Below, piece by piece: positions 1 through 11,225 of a stretch of DNA of 64,000 bases. The notes beneath the pieces were generated by a model. The model was not told the origin of the DNA, ran no database searches, and saw only the letters and a program-made list of their open reading frames with translations. The DNA lies in contig LR746264.1 of the NCBI GenBank assembly GCA_902729315.2, forward strand, positions 5,419,878-5,483,877, read 5' to 3'. The DNA is from Spirodela intermedia (lineage: Eukaryota > Streptophyta > Magnoliopsida > Alismatales > Araceae). Position 1 is the first letter of the stretch, and every line of letters starts with the position of its first letter. Both the position numbers and the translations under genes were made by a program.

Positions 1-1841
1 AACTGGTATATATTAATATATTTTAATGCCCTCCCGGGGGAATTCATTATGTGGAAAACTAGCCTGAGAGTGAAGGGTTCACGCAGCTCTGGTTGGTGAC
101 CTTTGCATACCTATTCAGTGTTTTGAGCAGTTTCTTGGATGATAGCCATTCTAACTCCTGCATTATTTAGCAATTGTCAGTGGTTATGATGGGATTATGA
201 AAATGCTCGAAATGACATGAGGTAATTTAAGGGGACTGCCAACATGATTTGTTCATTTTCCTGGTGCCCCTTTGGGTCATTTGGAGTAGAAAAACTATTT
301 ATTTAATTATCAAAGAGCTTGATTTTTCCTTTGTAGTTTCTGTTGGAAGTAAATGAAAAAAAGGGACAGAGAATTCTGTGTAATGAGAAAGGACGAGGTT
401 TGGCTCTCTTAGGTGCCATAATCCGTGCTTGAAACTTATTGAGAGCGGTTTGTACACGCTTTTATATCTCGTTGCTCACTTTTAGCATTCAATGTGTGTG
501 ATATATGTACTTTCAGACAAAATAAATTACAATTTACAGCATATATACTTTTGGGGTGCCCATCACTTTTTGCAAGGCATCGCTTTTTTCTTTATGGAGT
601 TTTCTTTTAATTTCTCTCCACCTGAAAGAAATTTTGACAATCAAAAAATACATTTTTCCCACAATCTCTATTAAATGGCTGAGTTGAAACTTCACTTACT
701 TTTGTCACCCGCTGGAACAACCGGAAGATATTTTTCTTCTTGGTCCTTTCATTAGTATTTTTAAAGCCTTTCATTTTTTTCCACCTTCAAATTTTCTCTT
801 CGACTGTTTATAAGTCATTTTTTGGTAGCTTTGTTCTGTGATGTCGATGACATCATGGTGATTATTTGGCAGGTTGACTTGATCGTGATACCAATTTGTA
901 AATCCGTTTCATCAGACCTTTTTTTTCATTTCTGTTTCCGAATTGAATTTCTTCCTAAACTAATTGCCTTGTTCATGCTAAAAAAATTTACCTCTAGGTT
1001 CAGTAATTACCAAGCCACTCCCTTTTAGTTGAAATGAAATACAACTTCTATAGCTGTTCCAGATTCAACTCCTTTTGAGTAGTACGTCCACAGTCTTTTC
1101 CAGACCATCCCTTTTATATCTTCTCCTGATAGAGAAAGAGAGAAAAAAGCAAGGCTGAGCGATACTGGAAGAACACAAGAAAGAGACCCACTGGGTCTTT
1201 TAATACGCTGCATGAAAATGAGCTTTCTACAGATCAAGACAAAACGAGCGAAGATGACTCAAAGAAGGCTGTGACGAGAGGAAAACCTCTGATTCATTGT
1301 ATATAAAAATATGTTTCATTCTTTCTAGAGTTTGTCAGGTAACTCTTTGATATCTGGTCTGGGCTAGGTGTATATTGTGTAGCCTATTTTTTTCGATTAC
1401 CGAGAAGAATGCTCAGTTCTTCTCTTCTTGCACCTTGTTACACTGTCTACTCTGGATTGTAGTGCAATGTTCCATTCTGAAAAAAAAAATTGTCACTTTG
1501 TGATGTTTCCTTGGATGTAACAGAACATAGTTAATTGAATTATGTCTAAAATCGTTAGGGAAGTTTTTTTTTGGTTTTTTAAATGTTCAGATCATTTTGA
1601 AAATTTTACTTTATATAAGTAAATTTTTTGTTGGTATTCTAGGCCATGTGCTGTGCGTAACACCCTGACATCCCTCCCGTTCTCAATGTTCTCAGCATGA
1701 ACCTGTGTTAATAGGGATGATTAGTGTTTCAAAACTTTCTGTTGAACTATCTCATGCAACTAGATTACTTCCATGTTTTATTCATCAGTGTGTATCTTCA
1801 TAGCCTTGTGTCTTCTGTTCAAGCAAACTATTTTTTTCCAG
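1..1841. other. AT-rich stretch before the first recognised NDX exon
   Basis: No exon that I recognise as NDX lies here. The residues that normally precede the exon at 1842 (a Leu-rich block ending in a segment like LCDLAPRH in other plant NDX proteins) are not found in any frame, so the first NDX exons are either beyond the left edge or lost. The sequence is AT-rich with T-tracts, like a plant intron or intergenic DNA. The only coding-like piece is the lysine-rich open frame at 1133-1306, listed separately. Confidence 0.5.
1133..1306 (+). other. Candidate terminal exon: 57-codon Lys/Arg-rich open frame
   Basis: A possible splice acceptor (TCTCCTGATAG, ending at 1132) is followed by 57 open codons and a TAA at 1304-1306. 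Two in-frame stops lie immediately before the acceptor, so it could only be read as a spliced 3' exon. The peptide begins RKREKSKAERYWKNTRKRP, is strongly basic and then acidic (STDQDKTSEDDSKK), and looks more like protein than chance. It has no start codon and I do not recognise a family. It could be the last exon of a gene to the left, an old gene fragment inside an NDX intron, or chance. Confidence 0.2.
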
Positions 1842-4800
1842 ATTTTACTCGAGGAGGTAAAAGTGACCGAACAAGTGTTGGATCTAGTGTTCTATCTCCT
1901 ACTTGTACTCGCAAGTTATGGGCAGGTTTTCTTCTGTGCTTTAGTGGCCAATACTTGTATTGTTCGTATATACGTCATGACGAGCTTTCTAACTATGACT
2001 GTTTCTGTGATTTAGGAGAACAGTGTTGCAGCTGCCGTGCCCTTTTTGCATTCAACTCTAGTTGCATGTAGTCTTCATCTATTGACAATGCTTATTTCTT
2101 CACAGTGGCAGGATCTCATACAAGTTTTGCTGGCACATCCAAAGGTAAGCCTGTCATGATATCTTAATTGTTGAAGTCTTGTACCAGTCATAATTTCACA
2201 ATAATTACATACGTTTTACTCAGAAATATTTCAATCTTAGTTATTGCGGCAGGGCATGGCCCTATGTTGCTAGATAGATTTTAGTTATAAATGTTTTTAG
2301 TAAGTTCGAAATCATTTTCCATCATTTAATATCACAGGTACCACCAAATAATGGAATAATTAGCAAATCTATCTATCATATTTAAAAAATTCAAAATACC
2401 GTTAGAATCAAATACGCTGGTTGGATTGGACTAAAAGATATTTGCTTGAAAAATTGTCATCAGAGTTTTTAAGTGACAGATCCTCCATGTCAATTCTTCA
2501 TAAGGTTAATTTTGAATGATTGGGACGGAGTCTAGTCTGGAGGATTTTCTAGGACTTTTAAGATTTCAGTAGTCATATAAAACCGAAAAGCACAATCAGG
2601 GCCGGTCAAGACTACTCAAATGTACTAGATTCATATTGCAGCAGTTTGTTCAGCACAGTTCATTTTCTAGCGTTGTAGATTGTTAGTAATCTTTGGATAT
2701 GGTAAGACCAGGTACCAAATGCTGGACTTGACTTTCAGATTCGGGTCCAATGCATCTTCGTTTTTGTTGTGCCTAGATATGTTGTGGGAACTAGATGACA
2801 GAGGAATGGGATTTGAGAATTGAGTTGTAAAATTTCGTCAAAATGAATTGGTACTCATTGCTGCAAAAGGTGGTTTTGGATGTAGTAGCTTTAATTGACT
2901 CTCTTCTGCGTCTATTTTGGAGACTGTTCTGGAACATTTCATAACCTTTTCATTCTGAAGCCCTATACTTATACCTACACTAATTCTGAAGCAAGAAAAT
3001 GATGATTTTTAGCCCATGTATCAACGGGTTGCAACCTAAAACGAAACCATTAAGTGTTAACGGGTACCCGTTGGTTTGGTCAAAACAGGTAGTGTACAGG
3101 ATGGTCGTCTCTGTTTCCTGAGTTGATGTGATTTAAAAACTTGGAGAATGTATATTCCTTCCAGTATTTCTCGTATTTCTATGTACTTGGGATGATGAAA
3201 CAAAGATGAAACCTGCATAATGCAAGCATTCGTGAATGTGTTGCTCATTGTTGATTTTACTTTATGGTGCAATCAAGTCAAGCTAGCCGTGTAACTTCTC
3301 AGACGTTGATTCATGTAATCTGTAGGACTTCACTCCTACAGAATGCAAATGCTTGTGTCTCTGATCTGTGGTGATTCTCTTCTGGCAACATTTGCTTAGA
3401 ATATTGATATTTTGGTCCTATTTTCCTGACCATGACTTAATATTAAATTCAGAGTTTATTTTCTTAGTCTGCCACGCTTTTTTTAGCTATTTTTCCATAT
3501 TCTGATAAAATATTTTTATCCCTTCATCTATCTCATTTACTGGTCATCAAGTAAGACCTATTGTTCATGGCTTTTTCGTTGACATTTCAGGTTGATGTTT
3601 TTATGGATGTTGCATTTGATGCTGTCCATGTGGATATTAGATTTTTGAGTGCCAAGTTGTCAGCACTAAATAATGACGTTTTAACCTACAAAGCCCCGAC
3701 CGAAAAGATAGTTAAGCATATCTGCTACCAATGTGAGGCCTCATTGCAATTTATTCTATCTTTATGCCAGCAAAAGATTTTCCGAGATCGCATACTTTCC
3801 AATAAGGTGCCCCATGCCAAACTTTATCCTGCTTTTCGATCCATCTTTTTGTCATAAATTTGGAGCAGGTCTTTTTACAGTTCTTCGTCATTTTAATGAA
3901 TTACAAAGTTATTTTATGTTCACAGGAATTATGCAGAAATGGGGGAATTCTTTCACTTGCCCGGAAAATCCTTAACTTAAATGTGCCTCAATGCTTTAGG
4001 GATTCCTCTGATATAATGGCTGCCATATCCAGGCAGAAATCAAAGGTTCTTTCTATTGTAAGTTCAAAGTGACGGGTTCGTCTTGTTCTGAAAGAGGTTT
4101 TCTGTAGTTTTACCTTCTGCAGTTGATGTTTTAAATTGTGATCATCGGTCAGACCAGAGATGACATGTTGGCTGTGCAGTTATTGCAGCTCTGTGAAGCA
4201 GAGAATGTTTCCTATCTCGATGAGGTTGCTGGCTCTCAAAAGAGCATGGATCTGGCAAAATCTGTTGTGCTAGAGGTCTGGTAGTGCTAACAAGCTGGAA
4301 AGAGATGAGTTTCATGCCTATTTTTTTAATACGAGTTGTTTTTTGTGTTTCTGTTTGTGTGATATGATTGCAGATTTTGGATTTACTGAAATCTGCCTTC
4401 GGTTCCGAGGCCAAACAGTCGACCCATTTTCTTGGGAAGACCGACCCAAAGGGTTTAGTCATTCTAAATTCGATGCGACTGGCTGACATTTTCTCAGATG
4501 ATTCGAATTTCCGGTCTTTCTTCATGGCTAATATTGTAAGTTGTTATATCTTTCCTGATCTAGGCTGAACCCATTGATCTCATATTTATCTTATTGAAAG
4601 TTTATTTTTGTCAGACAAAAGTGCTTGCAGAAATTTTAGCAATGCCCCATGAAGAATTTTGTTCCAGTTGGTGCTCTACTGATGTCCCAATGACCGAGGA
4701 AGATGTGATACTCGAGTACGATCCATTTGCGGCATCTGGCACAGCATTGAGCTTTTCCAACGGTGGGTCTGATAGTCCCTTCGAAGAGCCTATCCTGCTG

Positions 4801-6205
4801 AGCGAGCCCAATTTTGCCTGCCCTCCTGGAAGTCTCAGCAGCGTGCCTCCTATCTCTTATGCGCAGCAGAGAATATCTTATTTGGTGAAGATTATAGCAA
4901 ACTTGCACTGTTTCGTTCCTAATATATGCGAAGGTAAACACTTTAAACTTTCCACACAATCTTAAAGCGCTTTCCTTCCACATTTTCTTCTTCAGATTAA
5001 ATTGCCCTCTTGCAAACATTATCTATCCCCTTTCCTAGTGTGAAAGAAGAGAAAAGTCTCTTGGGTAAAGAGAAGGATGCTCTGGTCAATAATGTAATCT
5101 ATGGAACATGGTATCATGGTTTGTGGACTAATTATTAGTTTTTATCTGTGCAATCTTGAGCATACATGCAATGTTCTCTGTGACAATATTTAAGTGTTCT
5201 TGGAAGTTATATTCGATTCTCATGGATGGTTTTGTATTGAGTATGTTGTTTTTAATTTACAGAAGAAGAGAAGTATTTATTTCTCAACAAGTTTCTCGAG
5301 TGCGTGCACGGGGTCTCCCCCAACTTGCCATCAGACGCTCCTGTAAATGACGACTTGCAGAGAGCTGCTACAATCCGTAAAAACTTGGGTAGATAGATGC
5401 CTCTGGTTTATGCTCATGATGGTTTGCTGCCAGTTGGTCCTCCCTGCATGATCTGATACCCGAGTTTCGACGTGTAGGGTCTTTGTCAGATTATGCTGTA
5501 TCTTTGATACCAAACTTGTTGAATGACGAGGACGTGCAACTCCTAAGGTTTGCTGCTTCACGTCTCCAATCCTCTTCTGAACCCTAAATTCTGGAGCCCT
5601 TGCGTGCTTTAATTTTTTTGGGCTCTTTGGAAGGCCAAAGATGATTTTTTTACGATTTATTCTATTACTTTCTACTCATATGTAATTTCCCAGGTGGAGG
5701 AGGTAAAGGTAAATTGAAAGTTCATGGAGAGGGGTCTTTGTTGCGCTCCATGAACATATCGAAGATCATTGTCTCTCTTTCTCCGTTGTTTTCAGTTGCA
5801 TATTCTGTCTGAGCTGGGAGTTGACTTCCGAGTTTTTCTGCGCAGTGATTTCTATAAACAGTTACTTCAGTCGATTCCATCATCATCTGTGGAGGATTAT
5901 GCCCATGTAAGGTTCATTTGCCAATTATTTATTCATGTTTTACTCGATCGAAATCCATTTTTGGTATGCACCGCTGATACTAGTTCTGTTCATCTCCAGG
6001 GATGATCAAACTGGCATGGTTGTGAGAAATTATGCAACCCCCCATCCCAGAGGATTCGCCATCTGGGTACGTCGAAGAAAGAAAGGTGACTCATCCAAGA
6101 ACAGTGAACATATCAAGATCGGTCCCCGCAGAGGGTTCTCTCCACTTCAGCAGTGCATATGAACGAAGAAATGGAGTGGGAAGCTTTTTGGGCATCACCT
6201 CGCAA
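1842..6205 (+). CDS. NDX: Nodulin homeobox (NDX) protein, partial: homeodomain and C-terminus absent
   Basis: NDX proteins are nuclear plant homeodomain proteins; Arabidopsis NDX binds single-stranded DNA at R-loops, for example at the FLC locus. Eleven exons join in phase to 516 codons: 1842-1925, 2016-2144, 3591-3806, 3926-4057, 4180-4275, 4374-4535, 4615-4933, 5263-5388, 5478-5547, 5846-5906, 6053-6205. Diagnostic blocks as in other plant NDX proteins are EEVKVTEQVLDLVFYLLLVL, SSQWQDLIQVLLAHPKVDVF, CYQCEASLQFILSLCQQK, NSMRLADIFSDDSNFRSFF and YLVKIIANLHCFVPNICE. The exon 5846-5906 uses the acceptor CTGCGCAG because only that keeps phase. The last exon (51 codons, lineage-specific looking) ends at a good GTAAGG donor, but no later exon was found. 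The N-terminus lies before 1842 and was not found. The NDX homeodomain and conserved C-terminal domain are not seen before the next gene starts at 8786, so the gene is either 3'-truncated or rearranged. Confidence 0.82.
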
Positions 6206-6525
6206 GTAAGGGTTTCAATGGTTCTGTTCCCCGCAGGGACAGCCAGAGTGGTGTTCATTGGAGGTCTTAGTGAGAGATCCTAGGAAACTTACTAGCCCAT
6301 AGAGAAACTATCACTAGATATAGTTCCAAGAGTTCTTACTCAATCATCACTAGAAATTATCTCTCTATGATCCTCGATGTTTCTCTCTCTTGCACTCTTC
6401 CGGCCTCCGGTGGGGCTGATTCGACATGGCTAATTTCAATTTTATAAAAAACTTATTTTCCCAAAAAACATAAAGGTGATAATTTAGAATATTCTGTAAG
6501 AACTAATTTCATTTACGTGTAAAAT
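6206..6525. other. Sequence after the last NDX exon, before the TRIM element
   Basis: The open frame of the last NDX exon would run on to a TAG at about 6281 if unspliced. A second possible acceptor (CCCCGCAG, ending at 6235) precedes a short frame that also stops there. The remainder is AT-rich and non-coding. I see no homeodomain signature such as WFQNRR or NWLNNRKAR on either strand. Confidence 0.4.
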
Positions 6526-6713
6526 TGTGAGTTACAAGGTTAAATATTATACTGTTAAAATTTAAAGATATTTTGGAAAAAGTGTTACTAGGGTTTCTCT
6601 GTCCTTAAGAGACTTAAAACGGTGAGAGAAAAGTTGAGGTGGTGGTCTACCATTCTTTCTTCCTATGTCCTCTGTGATAGAGATCATATGTCATTTCTGT
6701 ATGTTTTATAACA
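6526..6713 (+). repeat. Left LTR of the TRIM-like element
   Basis: It starts TGTGAGTTACAAGG and ends about TTATAACA. It is similar along its length to 6861-7034 but with many substitutions and small gaps, which suggests an old insertion. Confidence 0.65.
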
Positions 6714-6860
6714 TAATATCAAAGTTAGAGCTCAGTCAAACACTGCCTAATTATATAATCATTCTATATCTTTTAATAAGAATTTTAGCACATGAGCCAC
6801 CATAAATAGTCAACAATCTAATTAAAGATGAACTAGTATAAAATTCATCATGAGGGGGAG

Positions 6861-7034
6861 TGTTAGAAGGTTAAAATATTATATTGTTGAAGTCTAAGGG
6901 TGTTTTAGGAAAGTGTATCTAGGGTTTCTCCTTATTTAAAGAACTAAGAAGGTGAGAGAAGGAATTTTTTATCATTCTCTCTCCTCTATCTGTAATGGAG
7001 GTAGTTGTTACTTTGTCTACATTTTTTTAATAGT
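6861..7034 (+). repeat. Right LTR of the TRIM-like element
   Basis: It starts TGTTAGAAGG directly after the polypurine tract at 6852-6860. The 3' end is judged only by alignment with the left LTR and could be off by about 15 bases. Confidence 0.6.
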
Positions 7035-7128
7035 GTGTATTATCCAAAGTGAAGATTACCTTCGTAATCGTTCATCGTGGGAGCATCTTATGTCCAGTAT
7101 ACTCGGAGCCCTCGTCACCCCACCCAAT

Positions 7129-7134
<6 letters not shown>

Positions 7135-7183
<49 letters not shown>

Positions 7184-7195
7184 CTCTCTCTCTCT
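7135..7195. repeat. (CT)n microsatellite
   Basis: This is an almost uninterrupted CT run with one TATCC interruption near 7180. The Ser/Leu and Arg/Glu repeat peptides predicted across it are artefacts. Confidence 0.95.
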
Positions 7196-7199
7196 TCCT

Positions 7200-8785
7200 T
7201 TGGGGACAAGGTGGGTGAGTCTTTGTGTAGGTGTTGGGTCTTCTTGGTAGGATAGGAAATCTCACACGGCAGCGCCACCGGGAGCAGTCACAGGACGACG
7301 GTTCTGATGGGTCTGCTTCTCCGCCGTTGACTGGTCTATTACCTTCCGAGCTAGTCCGCCCGTTGACTGACATCCTGCCTCCCTCAAGAATATTCTTCTT
7401 CTTATTATATTGTGGTGTGATTTGAATTAATCAAATTTACGAGCATATTATTTGAAGAAATGCAGGGAAAAAATATGAGACTTAATTTCAGTATATTTAT
7501 CACTTCATTAATAACCTTGTAGAAAAACATTAAATAATCTTACGACTCTGATTAAAATATTATTATCCAACGTTTGTCCATCCCCGGAAACCCGGCTGCC
7601 ATGACGTCATTGTCGACAAGAGAACGAGGAGGACAGTTCCTTTTGAGAGGAAAAGACGGCGGGCGCACGGTCCACTGTCCATCCTCCCTAGAGAGAGAGA
7701 GAGAGAGCTAGCGGCCCTCGGACGGCTATTTACTTGTTTGAGACCCGCCCCAGCTGTCTCCGATCCGTTTTTGGGCGGCTCTGGCGAAGCACGTTAAGCC
7801 CTGTCACGTGCGAGCTGAACTCATAAATAGGCTAGGACCTGGATGGGGTTGACGGCGTCGGCGGATTGCGGACCGCCCGGCGCCAGCCACGTGGGCAGCG
7901 AGGGCGGAAGCGTAGACTGCGGGGTGGATGGGACGGCGGAGATGGCGCCGCCCAGTCAGCGGAATCCGTCGCTATCCGCGGCCAGCCAGGCGCCCAGGTG
8001 GCATCCGCCTTCCGCCAGCCACCCAACTGCGAACCCTCCCTCACCGGAGACGCGCTTTTCCCGCCGGAGCTCGCCGGCCAATCAATGGCGGTAGGCAGGT
8101 GGCGCCGCCCTCCACCGCCAAGGGGGGATGGGCCGGCCCCCCCCCTCCCGACCACGGCTTCTGCTCATCCGGGTGGCGCTGAGGTGGACGGGGAAATGTA
8201 CAACATGCCAGGACGACGGCTTCTTCTTCTTCTTCTTCCTCCCTTCTGGTCTCATCTGGATCCTTCCCCGTCTCAGTCCTCTGTGTTCCTGGTGGGAACA
8301 GGGGTTGAAGAAGGTCCCAGTGGGGTGGGGGAGCGCACCCACATGGATTCTTGTCTTCTTCGTGCTTCCTCTTTTGAGCTTCCCACGGTGAGTACGCCTC
8401 TTTCGTTGGTGGAAGACGAGGAGCGGAGGGTCCCGCTCCCCATTGGATGAATCCCTCATCTCTCTCTCTCTCTCATCTGTCGCTGATTCTGTAGAGCGAG
8501 AAACACGTGTTAGACCCGAAGAGGTTCACGAATTCCCTCTCCGCCTCTAATCTTTGAAAAAACAACGGCTGGAGAGTATTAGCTTGGAAAAGAAGGCGGC
8601 TTGGTAGGATTTCCACCCGCATTTCTTCTGCTTCCCATCTACCTGCTGACTTTCTCTATCTGTCACCTGAAAGTCGGAGGGGTAGGAGAGAAGAAGGGCT
8701 ATCGCCTGATTGAGGACCCTCCTCCCTCTTCTCCTTCCCCATTCTTTCTCCGGGGCTTCCTGTGGAAACGAGCTCGAGCGGCGGC
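7200..8785 (+). promoter_or_regulatory. 5' region of the lipase-like gene, with bZIP/bHLH-type sites
   Basis: There is no recognisable protein between the microsatellite and the start at 8786. Composition rises from AT-rich (7430-7560) to GC-rich (from 7600). Palindromic bZIP/bHLH sites are visible: TGACGTCA at 7602-7609 and three CACGTG G-boxes at 7805-7810, 7888-7893 and 8504-8509. GA/CT tracts occur at about 7690-7708 and 8460-8474. Transcription start and any leader intron cannot be placed. Function of these sites is inference from motif identity only. Confidence 0.4.
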
Positions 8786-10719
8786 ATGGGGAGCCTGTGG
8801 ATTGGGGTGATAGGCCTATGGGAACTTTTCTTGAGCACGGCGGTGCACCTGGTCTTCGGGCTCTATATTTTCAGCGCCGGCGTGGCCTCCGATCTCTCGG
8901 AGGCTCTCACCGGCCGGCCCGGTTGCGCCGCCTACGCGACGGCGGCCGCCGCCGACAACGAAGAGAGGACCTCCGACGGCGGCTCTATCCCTCCCATCGT
9001 CCTGGTTCACGGAATCTTCGGATTCGGCAAGGGGGTACGCATCGTCTTCTTCTTCTTCTTCTCCTTCATCTTCTTCTTTGGGTTAACTCGTCGGCCGGCG
9101 CACCGCAGAGGCTCGGCAGTCTGTCGTATTTCGGCGGCGCAGAGAAGAAGGACGACCGTGTTCTGGTCCCAGACCTGGGACCCTTAACGAGCGTGCACGA
9201 CAGGTGAGAGCACAGAACCTCCATTTCCTTCTCCCTCCTGAATTACTCCATGGCAGGAAGCTCACAATCGAAGAGGAAGTTGGCTCTGACTGCAGGGCTC
9301 GAGAACTGTTCTACTACCTGAAAGGTGGGCGGGTGGACTTCGGGGAGGAACACAGCAGGGCCTGTGGGCACCGCCGCTTCGGCAGGGTCTACGAACAAGG
9401 TAGGCCAGACCACGACCACCGCCGCCGCCGCCGCCTGATCTATGAGCTCTGCTAACATCCTCTCTCCCTTGCCGCAGGGCATTACCCGGAGTGGGACGAG
9501 CACCACCCCGCACACTTCGTCGGCCACTCTGCAGGCGTCCAGGTTGTCCGAGTTCTCCAGCAGATGCTCGCTGACAAGGTAGACGACGGTGTCTTCATCT
9601 TCCCGGGTTCCTCCTCTCCGGCAAACCCTAAATATCGTCGATTTGCAGGCCTTTGAAGGCTACGAGAGCACATCGGAAGACTGGGTGCTGAGTGTCACTT
9701 CCCTCTCCGGCGCGCTCAACGGCACCACCAGAACTTACATGGACGGGATGATGTGAGTTACTTGCCCCCGCATTCTTCCTGCTTCACTGAACATTCCCCA
9801 ATCTGAGAGTCTTCTCGCTGTGACAGGCCGGAGGACTGGAAGTCGGTGAAGCTGGTGAGCCTGCTCCAGTTATGCCGCTTGGGCTGCATAGTCTACGAGT
9901 GGCTCGACCTCCAATGGATGAAGAAGTATTACAGCTTCGGCTTCGACCACTTCGGCATGGCGTGGCGCGAAGGCGGCGTGGGGGCGCTCGTCGACTGCCT
10001 GCTGGGCAACGTCGGCCCGTTCGCCTCCGGCGACTGGATCTTACCGGACCTCACCATCCAAGGTGCCCTCCAGCTTAACGCAGGCCTTCGCACCTTCCCC
10101 AACACCTTCTACTTCAGCTACGCCACGAAGAGGACGAGGAAGTTCCTGGGCCTGACGCTGCCCTCCACCGTGCTGGGAATCCACCCACTGCTGTTCATCC
10201 GCACGCTGCAGATGACCCAGTGGCGCCACCCGCCGGCGGCGCCGCCGCCCTACAAGGGCTATAGGTGAGCTCAGCCGAGGAACAGCACGACCCTGATCGC
10301 GCTCTCTAAGGAATCTGACCGGTGGGTTCTGCCATGGGCAGGGACGAAGACTGGGAGGACAACGATGGAGCTCTGAACACGCTCTCGATGACCCATCCAC
10401 GGCTACCGGTCGAGCATCCGAGTCACTTCGTGGTGGACGACTCGGAGTGCCACCCCTTGCAGCCGGGCATCTGGTGAGTCGACCCGCCGCCTCCTCCTCC
10501 TTCCTCCTGCTACCTTCTCCATGGTTGCCAAAACCCTGATCCCTCTGAACGCGCAGGTACTACAAGATTCTTGAAGCCGATCACATCTTCTTCGTACTGA
10601 ACCGCGACAGGGCCGGCGTCCAGTTCGACCTCATGTACGACACCATCTTCCAGCGCTGCAGGAAACACGCGTTCCGGACGGCCCCTCCTCCTACGCTCCC
10701 CAACCATGTCCCCCATTAG
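8786..10719 (+). CDS. Alpha/beta hydrolase, plant triacylglycerol-lipase-like (bacterial lipase type)
   Basis: Predicted serine hydrolase of the plant family that resembles staphylococcal/Bacillus-type lipases; the substrate is probably a lipid ester, not proven. Eight exons join in phase to 461 aa: 8786-9034, 9109-9203, 9296-9399, 9478-9578, 9649-9752, 9827-10264, 10342-10473, 10557-10719 (TAG). An N-terminal hydrophobic segment (about residues 5-30, LWIGVIGLWELFLSTAVHLV) looks like a signal anchor. HGIFGFG (75-81) gives the oxyanion-hole HG motif, and GHSAG places the nucleophile at Ser167. DWVLSVTSLSGALNGTTRTY follows it as in the family. Probable Asp and His of the triad lie in the C-terminal half (the segments around WILPDLTIQG and LEADHIFFVL), assigned by position only. 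The start is the first ATG in frame and fits the hydrophobic N-terminus. Codons are GC-rich, unlike the neighbouring NDX gene. It converges on the aldo/keto reductase gene. Confidence 0.88.
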
Positions 10720-10758
10720 CGAAAGCTTCTGAACCAGCAGATTGCTGCGACCCATATC

Positions 10759-10793
<35 letters not shown>

Positions 10794-11225
10794 AGAGCTT
10801 CCTGGGATCTGAAGCCCTTGACGCCTGCAATATCAAAAGAAATGTAGAGGGTTGGGAATGAATCCAAGCTGCTGCTCAAGGAATGTACATACTAGAAATT
10901 ATTCATGCGTTGACCAGAATCCACAAAGTGCAGAGACCCAAGTGGCTTCGATCCGTGATCACAGCACTAGAATTATCGAGATCAATCAGTCAGCCATGCA
11001 ATCATTCCCAGAAGGACTTCGTATATAATAATTAACCAACATCAATAAATACAGAAAAATAATACTGCTCGAGATTTATTATCTTATTTCCACCAGATTT
11101 CCGCGTACATCCAAACACTAGATCTCCGCAAGATCATGCCACTGGATGGGCTGACTGCCCAAGAAAAAAGAAAAAAAAAAAGAATATGCGGAGAAAAAGA
11201 ATTAGCAAAAATAGAAATCCTTCGT
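10720..11225. other. Convergent 3' intergenic region
   Basis: About 500 bp between the stop codons of the lipase-like gene (+) and the aldo/keto reductase gene (-). It holds a (GA)n tract at 10762-10790 and AT-rich sequence with AATAAA-like hexamers near 11043-11062 that could serve as poly(A) signals. No gene is seen. Confidence 0.6.
10762..10790. repeat. (GA)n microsatellite
   Basis: Fourteen or so GA dinucleotides lie in the presumed 3' UTR of the lipase-like gene. Confidence 0.95.

Larger units (their letters stand above)
6526..7034 (+). mobile_element. TRIM-like miniature LTR retrotransposon (non-autonomous)
   Basis: Two diverged direct repeats of about 175-190 bp (6526-6713 and 6861-7034) share an ordered set of blocks: AAGGTTAAATATTATA, a TTTT/AGGAAA(AA)GTG block, TAGGGTTTCTC, GACTTA/GAACTAA with GGTGAGAGAA, and CATTCTYTCT. 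Just inside the left repeat, AATATCAAAGTTAGAGC resembles the methionyl-tRNA primer-binding sequence (TATCAGAGC) of plant Copia/TRIM elements. Immediately left of the right repeat is a purine tract TGAGGGGGAG followed by TG, the typical polypurine tract and LTR start. The internal part is only about 147 bp with no coding capacity. Small LTRs, tRNA-Met PBS, PPT and no genes fit the TRIM class. I could not find a clear target-site duplication, so the exact ends are approximate. Confidence 0.75.

Noticed and set aside
5796-5845. Earlier acceptor for the tenth NDX exon (TTTTCAG at 5795)
   Set aside because: The frame reads well but is out of phase with the preceding exon; the acceptor at 5845 keeps phase and gives LLSDFYKQLLQ, as in other monocot NDX proteins.
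7056-7278. Arg/Glu repeat proteins on the minus strand
   Set aside because: Translation of the CT microsatellite only.
7866-8450. 194-codon frame upstream of the lipase-like gene
   Set aside because: Alternating frames on both strands in GC-rich promoter DNA with G-boxes; Pro/Arg/Gly-rich and unrelated to any family I know.
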